64,000 nucleotides of DNA from Paenibacillus sp. HB172176 (lineage in GTDB: Bacteria > Bacillota > Bacilli > Paenibacillales > Paenibacillaceae): positions 310,001-374,000 of the forward strand of contig NZ_JAATHD010000004.1 in NCBI RefSeq assembly GCF_011947265.1, given 5' to 3'. Each line of letters begins with the position of its first letter. Position 1 is the stretch's first letter. A model generated the notes under the pieces. The model did not search any database, was not told the origin of the DNA, and was given only the letters and a program-made list of their open reading frames with translations. A program made the position numbers and the translations under genes. Of the stretch, positions 46,358 to 55,937 are shown in pieces.

Positions 46358-48595
46358 ATGCACATGGAAAGCAATGACAGAGAGCGGGAAGTGGAAGCGG
46401 CAAGGCAAGCGCTGAGCGGCCTTCCGACTCTGCGGCAGGAGAAATTTCGAAATCCTGCAAGCGTCGCAGTTGACAGCGAAAAAGGAAACCAGGGACGGAT
46501 AACGTCCCAACCGACGATTATGACGCACCCGGATCCTTACGTGCTGAAGCATCGGGGGCAATATTACAGCTATGCCACGCATTCGGGAGGCGTAACCGTC
46601 CTTCATTCGAAGGACCTGCTCGCTTGGAGGAGTCACGGCTATGCCTTCCAGATGGAGGGACAGCATCAATTCTGGGCGCCTTCGGTGGTTTATGAGAACG
46701 GCGCTTTCTATATGTATGTGTCCTGTTATCCGCTTACAGAGGAGGATGCCCATTATGGCACGATGAAGGTCGCGGTCTCGGAATCGCCACTTGGACCGTT
46801 CGAGTACAAGAAGACGCTCTTCGATACGTTCTCCATTGATTCTCATGTCGTGAAGGACGAGGCGGGACGCTATTATTTGTTCTATTCCAACAACGAGTAC
46901 AGCGGCACGGATCCTTATCGGCCGGGCACAGTCATTCTCGTCGATCGCTTGACGGACATGATGACGCTGGAGCATGAGCCCAAGCTGGTTGTGGAGCCGA
47001 GCATCGAGGAGGAGATCTTCGCGGTCGACCGCTTCGGCGACGGCCGGGATTGGCACACGATTGAGGGAGCCTTTTACTTCCGGAGGAACGGCATGCACTA
47101 CGTCATGTACAGCGGCAACGCATTCGGCAGCCCGACCTATTTTCTAGGGCTTTCTGCAGCCAAGGGGCAGGGCGGGCAGGAGGATTTGCGAGAGCTGAGC
47201 TGGGGCAAAGCGCCAAGCGCCAAAACGTATCGCCCCTTGCTTCAGCAGAATGACCAAGTCGAGGGCGCGGGGCATAATTCGATGGTTGTCGGACCGAACC
47301 TGATCGAGGAATGGGTCGTGTACCATGGCCGGGCTGTGAAGCCGGCCGTTGCGGAGACATCCTCTGAAGGGGATGCGTCAACGCAATCGAATGATGAGGA
47401 GAAGCGTCAGATGCGATTGGATCGCATGCTGTGGCAGGGCGACCATCCTTGGATCGCCGGACCTTCCTCCGAGGAGCAGGATGCTCCCGCCAAGGCTTCG
47501 TTCATGGATCATTTCGACCAAGAAGACGGCGCTCCGGGAAAAGGCTGGAAGTCTGCAGGAGGGCAATGGGAGGTTCGCGATGGCGAGCTCCTACAGACGA
47601 ATGCCGCCAGTTTAGGAACGATTTTGACCGAGCATGTCTACGAGCATTATGTCGCGGAGCTCAGCTTGAAAGCGATTGATAATCATGCGGGCGCAAGGTA
47701 TGGCTTCTACTCGGCCTACCGGGATGCTCGTAACTATTCGGTTATTGTGCTGGACAAAGGCAGAAGAACGTTGGAGATTTACAGCGTGCGCAATGGAATC
47801 AGACTGGAGAGCGAGGCGGCTTCGCTGCCGACTGGCTTCCAGGCCAAGGCGTATCATGAAATGAGCGTGGAAAAGACGGGACGTCAGCTGGCGGTGCACC
47901 TGGACGGGGTACTTCTTCTGCGCGCCTTTATTTCAATTACTGAAGGCCGGGTTGGCTTCTTCACGCAATATGCGATGGCGTCCTTCAGCGGCTTTGCCAT
48001 TACGCGCAGTTTCAAGCTTGAGCGTGAAACTGCGGAAGAGTTCGCTGCTCTGCTCCGAGCGGGCGAATATAGAGACGCGGCGGCGAACGGCTCAGCAGCC
48101 GCAAGCGGCATGATGCCTCAGTGGACCATCGAAGACGGTCAGCTTCGCCATCGCAACCCGGGGAATGAGCCGTCGATCCTTCTGCTGGATTCTCGCTTCA
48201 CAGCAGGAGATTTCCAGTTCCGTATGGATTGGAGTCTCGACCATGAGCGCCAAACGGGCATGTTAGGCTTCTTTCCCGTCTATGGGAATGCAGATCATTA
48301 TACCGTCTTTCAATATGAGCGCAATGGCCATCTGCTGAAGCATATTCAAGCGGCAGACGGCATCAGCGAAATCATTCATGCCATCAATCTTCCCGCAGCC
48401 TTCGATCCAATGGAAGAGCATTGCTTCTGGATGAAGCGGGCGGGCGAGCAGACTCTCATTCTTCTGGATCAGACGGTCATATTTCACGGCAAGCTCCAAG
48501 CGGATTTAACTAAGGCCGAGCCAGAGCTATCCGCTTCGGTCGGTATTCTAGCTTCCGGGGAAGCGGCTTTTAGACATATCGAAGTGATTTATTAA
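46358..48595 (+). CDS. GH43-family glycoside hydrolase with C-terminal beta-sandwich domains
   Basis: A 745-residue enzyme without a signal peptide. The five-bladed propeller (about 50-335) has the GH43 catalytic trio: Asp59 in HPDPYVL, Asp161 in DSHVV and Glu236 in HTIEGAF. The linker around 335-365 is low-complexity. Two jelly-roll or laminin-like domains follow (about 370-560 and 575-745). GH43 members with such layout are arabinofuranosidases or xylosidases. It stands divergent to the GH51 operon and likely shares its regulator. GGAGGA lies 12 bases before the ATG. Confidence 0.88.
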   Translation: MHMESNDREREVEAARQALSGLPTLRQEKFRNPASVAVDSEKGNQGRITSQPTIMTHPDPYVLKHRGQYYSYATHSGGVTVLHSKDLLAWRSHGYAFQMEGQHQFWAPSVVYENGAFYMYVSCYPLTEEDAHYGTMKVAVSESPLGPFEYKKTLFDTFSIDSHVVKDEAGRYYLFYSNNEYSGTDPYRPGTVILVDRLTDMMTLEHEPKLVVEPSIEEEIFAVDRFGDGRDWHTIEGAFYFRRNGMHYVMYSGNAFGSPTYFLGLSAAKGQGGQEDLRELSWGKAPSAKTYRPLLQQNDQVEGAGHNSMVVGPNLIEEWVVYHGRAVKPAVAETSSEGDASTQSNDEEKRQMRLDRMLWQGDHPWIAGPSSEEQDAPAKASFMDHFDQEDGAPGKGWKSAGGQWEVRDGELLQTNAASLGTILTEHVYEHYVAELSLKAIDNHAGARYGFYSAYRDARNYSVIVLDKGRRTLEIYSVRNGIRLESEAASLPTGFQAKAYHEMSVEKTGRQLAVHLDGVLLLRAFISITEGRVGFFTQYAMASFSGFAITRSFKLERETAEEFAALLRAGEYRDAAANGSAAASGMMPQWTIEDGQLRHRNPGNEPSILLLDSRFTAGDFQFRMDWSLDHERQTGMLGFFPVYGNADHYTVFQYERNGHLLKHIQAADGISEIIHAINLPAAFDPMEEHCFWMKRAGEQTLILLDQTVIFHGKLQADLTKAEPELSASVGILASGEAAFRHIEVIY

Positions 48596-48717
48596 CAATC
48601 AATTAACCGAACCGTCACATGATTGCGTTGACCTCGGCGTATAGTTAGACATATGGCACCGGCAAGGGAAACATGATACGATAGCCGAAATGAGATCAGG
48701 TCAAGGAGGCAGCAAAA

Positions 48718-49788
48718 TTGCCGAAGAAAATTTTATTCACCGGCGGCGGAACGGCGGGGCATGTGACGGTGAATCTCGCGCTTATCCCTTATTTCCAGAA
48801 GGACGGCTGGGAAGTGAAATACATGGGCTCGATGAAGGGAATCGAAGCGGAGTTGATTGAACCTCTGCAGCGAGTGGAATATATCGGGATTGCAACAGGC
48901 AAGCTCCGCAGATATTTCTCCTGGCAAAATGTGAAGGATCCCTTTCGCGTCATCCAAGGCTTATGGCAGGCGTATCGGGAGATTCGGAGCTACAAGCCGA
49001 ATGTGGTGTTCTCGAAGGGCGGCTTCGTCTCGGTGCCGGTCGTCATTGCCGCTTGGTTGAACAGGGTGCCGGTTGTCATTCATGAATCCGACATTACGCC
49101 GGGACTGGCGAACCGCATCTCAGTTCCCTATGCGACGAAGGTATGCTACACCTTTCCGGAGACGGGGCGGCATCTGAGCAAGGAGAAATCGGTGCATGTC
49201 GGAGCCGTGGTGCGAGATCATTTGCGAAGCGGCAATAAGCTGAGGGGCCTGCATTTCTGCGAGTTCACGCAGGAGAAGCCGGTGCTGCTCGTAATGGGGG
49301 GCAGCCAAGGCGCCCGCAAGATTAATCAGCAGATTCGCGATTCGCTGGACGCCCTGCTTCAGCAATTCCAGATCGTACATTTGTGCGGCAAGGGACAGGT
49401 GGATGAGTCGAAGAACAACATTCGCGGCTACAAGCAATTCGAGTACATAAGAGAGGAGCTTGCGGATGTGCTGGCGATGACGAGCATCGTCGTGTCTCGA
49501 GCGGGCTCCAATTCGATTTTTGAATTTTTGGCGCTTGAGAAGCCGATGCTGCTTATTCCGCTGTCGCTCAGCGCGAGCCGCGGCGATCAGCTGCTCAATG
49601 CGCAATCCTTCCTGAAGCAAGGCTACTGCGAGGTGCTGGAAGAGGAGCATATGTCCGATGGCATGCTGTTGGAACGGATTCAGGAAGTCTATGCAAGACG
49701 CGACGAGTTGAAGCGCAATATGCGGACGGGCGAAGGAGAAGATCCCTTGCAGAAGCTGTTAGCTGTCATTAAGGGATCTGCGAGATAA
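48718..49788 (+). CDS. murG: MurG-like N-acetylglucosaminyltransferase
   Basis: MurG adds GlcNAc to lipid I at the inner face of the membrane to make lipid II. The 356-residue protein has the [11 protein letters not shown] donor loop, [22 protein letters not shown] and the second-domain [23 protein letters not shown] start behind AAGGAGG. The isolated setting, away from a division/cell-wall cluster, suggests a second copy beside the one in the dcw cluster (as in bacilli that annotate a MurG2), so the symbol may need a number. Substrate specificity of such paralogues is not certain. Confidence 0.85.
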   Translation: MPKKILFTGGGTAGHVTVNLALIPYFQKDGWEVKYMGSMKGIEAELIEPLQRVEYIGIATGKLRRYFSWQNVKDPFRVIQGLWQAYREIRSYKPNVVFSKGGFVSVPVVIAAWLNRVPVVIHESDITPGLANRISVPYATKVCYTFPETGRHLSKEKSVHVGAVVRDHLRSGNKLRGLHFCEFTQEKPVLLVMGGSQGARKINQQIRDSLDALLQQFQIVHLCGKGQVDESKNNIRGYKQFEYIREELADVLAMTSIVVSRAGSNSIFEFLALEKPMLLIPLSLSASRGDQLLNAQSFLKQGYCEVLEEEHMSDGMLLERIQEVYARRDELKRNMRTGEGEDPLQKLLAVIKGSAR

Positions 49789-49816
49789 GCTCATCTATGG
49801 CGAGTGGTCCAATGCA

Positions 49817-52003
49817 TTATTGGATCTCATAACGATAGATGGTGAATGTGAACGGGGCGGGACGGCGGAAGCTGTACGTCCCGTTTGCGTTTGGCGGCAG
49901 AAGCTGCGTCCCGATCTCGGAGCCGCCCTCGTCGCCGTCATGCTTGCCTGCTCCGGCATGAACGATGTCTTTCTCATCCATGCGAACAATTTCGGTCAAC
50001 CGTATTGCCGCCGCTCGTTCAGAAACGCTTGATTCGGTCGATCCTGCTCCAAGTCCCCATAGCTTCATCGCAAATTCCTCCGAAGGATGCAGCTCTCTCA
50101 TAATGAGCAAATAGCCGCTCCGGGCATCGGCAATACTCTGAAAGCCGGTCCAGCCGACGCCTGTCGGTTCTTCTCCGATCGGCAGCACATGGCCGGCGAG
50201 AATGCGGTCGTGATGCGGCTTCCATGCGTGAATGGCTTGCGTCAGCGCGTTCATTTGACCGTCGCTGAGCGAAGACAGCTCCATCCAGGCCAATGGATTA
50301 GCGAAAGCAACGGTTGCAAACGCATAGACTTGTCCGCAAGCCGAAGGGGCAAGCGGATCATCTTCGTACAATTCCGTATTGCGATTCACGTTCAGAAACT
50401 CCATTTGCAGCTTTGAGGTCGGCATATACGGGCTAAGCAGCCATAAATTGCGGAGAGTCCAGTGCGGGTAATAGGATCTCCAGTCGGTATAGCGGTTTTC
50501 GAGAAAAAGATTGCCGTATTGCACACTGTTCCAATAGCCAAGTCGCTTTTGCGCGGTAGTGTCCATATTGAAATCGACTGCGCCTCCGCTTGCTTCCACA
50601 ACCCCGCGAATCATCTTCAACAAGCGCTCCTCGGCAAGCTTCGAGGTCAAATTGACGCCGTCAAGCTTGAAAACCGTAATTCCCCATTCCCGATGCATGC
50701 GAATCAACGTATCTCGATCTTTTTTCCAGTGCACACAATCCTGAGCTGAGTCCGGCGAATACCAGAGTCCCAGCTTGATGCCAAGCTTGCTCGCTTTCTC
50801 GATGACGGGCGCGAGGCCTCTCGGGAAGCGTTCGGGATGCACCTCCCAGAAATCGCCGCCACCGCTATAGTAATCACCCCAGCGGCCTCCCGCTTTCGCC
50901 GCATGAACAGAATTGCTCGTAACCCCCTTTTGCCACCCGTCGTCAATTTGCAAAATAGCAATGCCCAGCTTCGCCGCCGCTTCCAGCTCCTTCAGAAGGA
51001 ACGCTTCGGTCACTCGGCCGTCGCGGGAGCGGTCTCCCCACGTATTGCTGAGCAAATAGCTGTCCTTCTGCGGTTGATGCCGCTTAATGGTTCGATGATA
51101 GCGCTGAAGAAGCTGATAGTGCTCATAGCGGTCTCCGCTCATTACGCCGACCGTCGCTCCGTATGAGGTTATGGATTGGCCGGCAAGCGTATCGCTGACG
51201 CCGACGCCGGAGCCGATCATCCGAAGCTGTACGCCGTGGAAGTCGAAGTCGGCTCCGGTATCGTTCTGATGGCCGGTCGGCGTAGCTCCTTCCTTGATGA
51301 GAAGCAGCCCATTGTCAGACAAATTGTTCTGAAGAATGAGCAGATTGCCCCGCAGGCTGCGTCGCTCGTTTCGATATAGCAGCCCTTGGTCGCGGGAGAT
51401 CAAATTATTGTTCACATCCGTCTGGTCGCGGAAGATAACGGATTCCCAACGGCAATGGAGGTCGCTCAGCGGCAAACGATCCAAGTAATCGATCCCCGCC
51501 TCTGCAGCCTGCTTATTATTGTTGTCGAGCGTCATTGCGGCGACGCTTTCGCTTTCCGCGGCGGCGTATTGTCTCAGAGGCTCTATGCGGATGTGTCCCG
51601 AATTCGTTGAAGTGTCGGAAGAGAGCGCCTTCAGATGATGGCGGATGAAAGGCTGATTGGGATAGATCAGGATGCACAGTCTTACGAACCAATCCTGATT
51701 GGTGTAGTGAAGATCCAGATGGGCTTGCAGACAGGATTCGGATACGCCCAGATCATTGTCGACGGACGAGGAGAGGAAGACCGACTCCAGATCGGCGATA
51801 GGGGGCAGCCAAGGCGAAGCGAACAGCGCTCCCTGCTGCTCCTTCCGCAGCCACTCCTTCCCGTTTCTCTTATCGGTGAGCGTGAGATTAACGGGAACGC
51901 CCTCCGCAAGTGACCAGCTTCGTTCGATGCTGGCGTTGCCGACAATAAGCTTTTGTGTCTCAAGGCGAATATAACAATCTTGGAGCAATTGGAGAATGGT
52001 CAT
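49817..52003 (-). CDS. Alpha-galactosidase, GH36
   Basis: Hydrolyses alpha-1,6-galactose from raffinose-type sugars or galactomannan. The 728-residue protein lacks a signal peptide. The N-terminal supersandwich domain is followed by a TIM barrel with ILQIDDGWQ, the nucleophile strand ITVFKLDGVNL and DFNMDTTAQKRLGYWNSVQY. This is the NPCBM-free GH36 type of paenibacilli. I start at the ATG at 52003, behind AAAGGA; upstream in-frame ATGs lack a ribosome site. It converges on murG. Confidence 0.85.
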   Translation of the reverse strand: MTILQLLQDCYIRLETQKLIVGNASIERSWSLAEGVPVNLTLTDKRNGKEWLRKEQQGALFASPWLPPIADLESVFLSSSVDNDLGVSESCLQAHLDLHYTNQDWFVRLCILIYPNQPFIRHHLKALSSDTSTNSGHIRIEPLRQYAAAESESVAAMTLDNNNKQAAEAGIDYLDRLPLSDLHCRWESVIFRDQTDVNNNLISRDQGLLYRNERRSLRGNLLILQNNLSDNGLLLIKEGATPTGHQNDTGADFDFHGVQLRMIGSGVGVSDTLAGQSITSYGATVGVMSGDRYEHYQLLQRYHRTIKRHQPQKDSYLLSNTWGDRSRDGRVTEAFLLKELEAAAKLGIAILQIDDGWQKGVTSNSVHAAKAGGRWGDYYSGGGDFWEVHPERFPRGLAPVIEKASKLGIKLGLWYSPDSAQDCVHWKKDRDTLIRMHREWGITVFKLDGVNLTSKLAEERLLKMIRGVVEASGGAVDFNMDTTAQKRLGYWNSVQYGNLFLENRYTDWRSYYPHWTLRNLWLLSPYMPTSKLQMEFLNVNRNTELYEDDPLAPSACGQVYAFATVAFANPLAWMELSSLSDGQMNALTQAIHAWKPHHDRILAGHVLPIGEEPTGVGWTGFQSIADARSGYLLIMRELHPSEEFAMKLWGLGAGSTESSVSERAAAIRLTEIVRMDEKDIVHAGAGKHDGDEGGSEIGTQLLPPNANGTYSFRRPAPFTFTIYRYEIQ

Positions 52004-52341
52004 GCGAATGCATCCTTTCATTGGTGGATTAGTCATTTATACATCTCATTATATTAATGATAATTATAGCTATAAATAGTAATGTTATGATCTATAGTGG
52101 TAAAAAATTGTGATATTTATATGCTTGCATGGACGAGGGAGAAGCTTTGAAATCGGGTAAGCAAATAGGGATTTCAGCCTTGCTTGCTGGAAAACGGTAG
52201 CGTATAATCATTAGTAATATGTTTGGTCTCTCGTCTCTAGTGTGGAGGCGGGGGACTTCTTCTTTGTTTGAGGCTGTGGGACTGCGGCCTTGATATACGG
52301 TCTGCTTGATAAGCTTAGTTAAGGAAGGGAAGGAAATCAGA
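52004..52341. other. Divergent promoter region, alpha-galactosidase / leuA
   Basis: About 340 bp. The left half is very AT-rich (TTAATGATAATTATAGC) and fits the minus-strand promoter. The right half precedes leuA. I looked for a T-box, expected before many firmicute leucine genes, and found no AGGGTGGNACCGCG sequence. Confidence 0.4.
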
Positions 52342-54003
52342 ATGAATCATAACAAATATACACGAGGCTATTTCATGCCGCCGAAGACCAGCCTGAACTG
52401 GACTCGGAAGGAATATATTACGGAGCCGCCAATCTGGTGCAGCGTGGATCTGCGCGATGGCAACCAAGCTTTGATCGTGCCTATGAGCTTGGAGGAGAAG
52501 TTGGAATATTTCCAGTTGCTGCTGAAGATCGGCTTCAAGGAAATTGAAGTGGGCTTCCCAGCCGCATCGGAGACGGAATTCGCCTTCTTGCGCACATTGA
52601 TTGAACAGGATCTCATCCCGGATGATGTGACCATTCAGGTGCTGACGCAGTCCAGAGAGCATATTATTCGGAAAACCTTCGAATCGCTTAAAGGCGCCAA
52701 GAAGGCGGTTGTGCATCTCTATAATTCGACCTCGGTGGCCCAGCGGGAGCAGGTATTCCGCAAGTCTAAGGAAGAGATTATCGCTATCGCGGTATCCGGC
52801 GCGAAGCTGCTCAAGGAGTGCGGAGAAGATACGGAGGGCAACTTCCAATTCCAATATTCGCCTGAGAGCTTCACGGGAACGGAAATCGAATTCGCGCTGG
52901 AGATCTGCAACAGCGTATTGGATGTGTGGCAGCCTACGCCGGACAATAAAGTTATTATTAATCTCCCCGCGACGGTGTCGATGTCGATGCCGCATGTGTA
53001 CGCGAGCCAGATCGAATATATGAGCGAGAATATGCGCTACCGCGACAATGTCATTCTATCTCTGCATCCGCATAACGACAGAGGGACGGGCGTCGCGGAT
53101 ACGGAGCTTGGCATGCTTGCGGGCGGACAGCGCGTGGAGGGAACATTGTTCGGCAACGGAGAGCGAACAGGCAATGTGGATATCGTGACCTTGGCGCTCA
53201 ACATGTACTCGCATGGCGTCGATCCCCTCCTTCAATTCGATAACATCAATGAAATTATCGCGATCTACGAGCGACTGACGCGCATGAGAGTCGGCGAGCG
53301 GCAGCCTTATGCGGGCGAGCTTGTGTTCACCGCGTTCTCTGGCTCTCATCAGGATGCGATAGCGAAGGGCATGAAGTGGCGCGAGGAGCAGGAATGCAAG
53401 TACTGGTCTGTGCCGTATCTGCCGATCGATCCGAAGGATATCGGACGTGAATACGAAGGGGATATTATCCGCATTAACAGCCAGTCGGGCAAAGGCGGCA
53501 TTGGTTATGTGCTGCAGCTTAATTTCGGATTGGATTTGCCGCAGGGCATGCGCGAAAGCTTCGGCTATCATGTGAAGAGTGTCTCCGACCGGACGCATAA
53601 GGAACTGCAGCCGAAGGAAATTTACGATTTGTTCCAAGAGAAATACGTCAATATTAAAGCGCCGATCGAGTTCGTCCGCTATCGCGCTACTCAGCAAGAT
53701 GATTATGAGACCGTCGTAACCGTACGCGTGAATGGCGAAGAGTTGGAGTGGACGGGAACGGGCAACGGACGTTTGGATGCGATCAATCAAGCTTTGCAGA
53801 CGAATCTCGGCTTGTCCTATAACAATTTGATTTATAAGGAGCATGCTTTGGAGGCTGGTTCGAAGTCGCAGGCGGTATCCTACATCGGCGTAACCGATAA
53901 TAAAGGCACATCATCCTGGGGCTGCGGCATTGATGTCGACATCATGGCTTCCTCCGTCAAAGCGCTGTTCAGCGCAGTGAACTTGCTCAAGCAGCAGGGC
54001 TAG
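52342..54003 (+). CDS. leuA: 2-isopropylmalate synthase
   Basis: First step of leucine synthesis: condenses acetyl-CoA with 2-ketoisovalerate. The 553-residue protein is the long, yeast/actinobacterial type (LeuA type 2): catalytic TIM barrel with VDLRDGNQALIVPM, ESFTGTEIEFA, HPHNDRGTGVADTELG and GNGERTGNVD, then the linker and the LeuA allosteric domain (about 425-553) for leucine feedback. GGAAGG lies eight bases before the ATG. It stands alone, away from leuBCD. A purine-rich tract and a terminator follow. Confidence 0.95.
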   Translation: MNHNKYTRGYFMPPKTSLNWTRKEYITEPPIWCSVDLRDGNQALIVPMSLEEKLEYFQLLLKIGFKEIEVGFPAASETEFAFLRTLIEQDLIPDDVTIQVLTQSREHIIRKTFESLKGAKKAVVHLYNSTSVAQREQVFRKSKEEIIAIAVSGAKLLKECGEDTEGNFQFQYSPESFTGTEIEFALEICNSVLDVWQPTPDNKVIINLPATVSMSMPHVYASQIEYMSENMRYRDNVILSLHPHNDRGTGVADTELGMLAGGQRVEGTLFGNGERTGNVDIVTLALNMYSHGVDPLLQFDNINEIIAIYERLTRMRVGERQPYAGELVFTAFSGSHQDAIAKGMKWREEQECKYWSVPYLPIDPKDIGREYEGDIIRINSQSGKGGIGYVLQLNFGLDLPQGMRESFGYHVKSVSDRTHKELQPKEIYDLFQEKYVNIKAPIEFVRYRATQQDDYETVVTVRVNGEELEWTGTGNGRLDAINQALQTNLGLSYNNLIYKEHALEAGSKSQAVSYIGVTDNKGTSSWGCGIDVDIMASSVKALFSAVNLLKQQG

Positions 54004-54011
54004 TTACAGAC

Positions 54012-54160
54012 AAGGAGAAACAAAAAAGAACAGAAAAGTAAGGAAGAAAAGAAGAAAAGAAGAAAAGAAGAAAAGAACGGAAGAAATTACGGAAGAAAAG
54101 TACGGAGGAATAGAAGAAGAGTACGGAAGAAAAGTACGGAAGAAAAGAACCGAAGAAGAG
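54012..54160 (+). repeat. Purine-rich tandem-repeat tract behind leuA
   Basis: Nearly every base on the plus strand is A or G. It starts with about four 8-bp units GAAGAAAA and continues with longer units around TACGGAAGAAAAG. It lies between the leuA stop and its terminator. Confidence 0.8.
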
Positions 54161-54196
54161 AGGCTCTCCCCAATAGCGGGTGGGCTTCTCTTTTTC
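54157..54196 (+). terminator. Terminator of leuA
   Basis: AGAGAGGCTC pairs (two wobbles) with GGGCTTCTCT, then TTTTTCTATT. The loop has an inner CCCC/GGG pairing. Confidence 0.75.
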
Positions 54197-54394
54197 TATT
54201 GTTTTAGGCGGAGACTGGACAGTAGAAAGTTCTTTTGAAGAGTGAACTGCAGCCGTTGCATATCGTTACTCCGTTGGAAATGATTTGAATCTGAGCTGGA
54301 TGTATCATGTATGAACGAAGTTGAAGACACTATCCCCTCAAAACAGGAAAGAATCTTTGGCAGAGAAAGAAGCTTGATGAATGGAGTGATAACA

Positions 54395-54451
54395 ATGAAG
54401 TATATGTTGAATTATACGAACATGTGTGCTATTATTTATGAGAACATATGA
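54395..54451 (+). CDS. 18-codon leader ORF before the IS1595-like gene
   Basis: ATG at 54395 with GGAGTG seven bases upstream encodes MKYMLNYTNMCAIIYENI. Its TGA overlaps the next ATG as ATGA, so it is placed for translational coupling. It may be a leader peptide or chance. Confidence 0.35.
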   Translation: MKYMLNYTNMCAIIYENI

Positions 54452-55461
54452 TCTTGTTTGGGGGTGCGGTTGTGGATATTGATGGAATTTTGAAACAGTT
54501 TAATCAGCGGTTCGAAGATGAAGAAGCATGCGTTTCGTTTCTATATGAACTTAAGTGGCCGAATGGATTTCGATGCTCGGAATGTGGATATCATCATGCG
54601 TACACTATAGCTTCCCGCAAGCAGACCCTTTACGAATGTGCGAGCTGTGCTAAACAAACGACCCTCACTGCGAATACGCTTTTTCATAAGAGTAGAACGC
54701 CTCTTAGCAAGTGGCTGCTGTCTCTATATATCGTCACCTTCTACGAGAAAGGTGTGAATGCTGTACAACTGCAAGAACTGCTTTCGGTTACGTACAAGAC
54801 GGCGTGGAATATTTTGCACAAAATTCGTCAACTGGTATCCGGTTTGGATCAGACCGTCCTTTTAAGCGGATTTGTGAAGGGGAAACATGAGATTCTCATG
54901 AAGCAGGCTTATCCCTCCGATGCCTATTTGGAGAAGGAGAGGTCGGTTCTTACTGTATTGAGCGAAAACGCCAATACCGCTTATTTAAAGTTGAAGTTGT
55001 TGACGCGAAAGGTGCAGGCGAGAAACCGACTGTCGGAGGAAGAGGTGGATCGTTTTTTGATGCGCCACACCGACGAGTCATTGGAATCCGCAGCTATAAA
55101 TCCCCGACATCAGAGAGAGTACAGCTTCCGAACTTCATTTGTTGAATCCAATGAATCTGATGTATCTATTCTATCTACTGGGTCTTCTGATTCCGGTGAA
55201 TCATTAAAATCCAAAAACACCAAAAACACCACAGCAAACAACGCATCTGACTATACCAAGCATTTAACACGGAATGGCAATTTTATTTCAGATTTGACGG
55301 CTCGCGCTTTCTCGTGGATCAATGATACGTTTCATGGACTTGGGCTGAAGTATATACAGCATTATTTAGATGAATATTGTTATCGGTCTAATTCGCTTAG
55401 TGGATCGATTCATGATCCTTTTGCAAAACTATCGTTACAAGCGCTCTTCAGAGCAGCTTAG
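54448..55461 (+). CDS. IS1595-like protein with zinc ribbon, apparently without DDE acids
   Basis: A 337-residue relative of IS1595-type transposases. The N-terminal zinc ribbon has Cys43/Cys46 and Cys64/Cys67; the helix-turn-helix-like part reads GVNAVQLQELLSVTYKTAWN; the C-terminus FHGLGLKYIQHYLDEYCYR matches the end of IS1595 transposases. The middle, where DE, D and E of the catalytic site would stand, reads LLSGFVKGKHEI and LSENANTAYLK. It has no clear acidic residues in the right places and carries a Ser/Asn-rich insert (about 225-275). No terminal inverted repeats were seen. Inference: a former transposase kept for DNA binding, or decayed. GTG 54472 is an alternative start. Confidence 0.7.
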   Translation: MILFGGAVVDIDGILKQFNQRFEDEEACVSFLYELKWPNGFRCSECGYHHAYTIASRKQTLYECASCAKQTTLTANTLFHKSRTPLSKWLLSLYIVTFYEKGVNAVQLQELLSVTYKTAWNILHKIRQLVSGLDQTVLLSGFVKGKHEILMKQAYPSDAYLEKERSVLTVLSENANTAYLKLKLLTRKVQARNRLSEEEVDRFLMRHTDESLESAAINPRHQREYSFRTSFVESNESDVSILSTGSSDSGESLKSKNTKNTTANNASDYTKHLTRNGNFISDLTARAFSWINDTFHGLGLKYIQHYLDEYCYRSNSLSGSIHDPFAKLSLQALFRAA

Positions 55462-55937
55462 GCTCGATTTTTCTGTTGATGTGTAGTTTTCGCAACCTTG
55501 TGACTTCAGTCGTGAGTTAGAAAACTTCGGATTGGGCATGGCTTATGCTACGTTAACTATCCGACGCATGTTCAGGTTCAATTCTTATGCTGGTTTCTTA
55601 TGCTGGTTTTAGGTTGGCTTCTGATTCTTTTACTTGCTTCTTGAGCTGGTTTTCCTGAGCTAATGGGAGAGTTAATTAAAGGAGCTCAAGCGAGATAGGG
55701 GGCAAGTCAACTTACGAATTCAAAATTGGGGAAATTCGTCGATGAGATTGACGGATCACCCTGAATTTTAGCGTGCATGAGCTTTTGCTCTGCTCGCTTT
55801 TTTGGTTGAGCAATCCTGGCATCGTGTCTATTGGCGGACTCGTAGTCTCTAAATCTCCTGCTTTTTCCAAGCTGACAAAATTCGAGTTTCTGGGTTACTC
55901 TTGATAATAAACAATAAATCGTCAAAGGAGAATGAGG
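55462..55937. other. Gene-free region before the kinase gene
   Basis: About 475 bp, T-rich, with scattered repeats of ATGCTGGTT-like sequence near 55585-55610. No open frame on the plus strand looks like a gene. AAAGGAG at the right end is the ribosome site of the kinase gene. Confidence 0.4.

Noticed and set aside
52209..52341. T-box or leucine leader before leuA
   Set aside because: No AGGGTGGNACCGCG motif, no leucine-rich leader peptide and no terminator hairpin were found.
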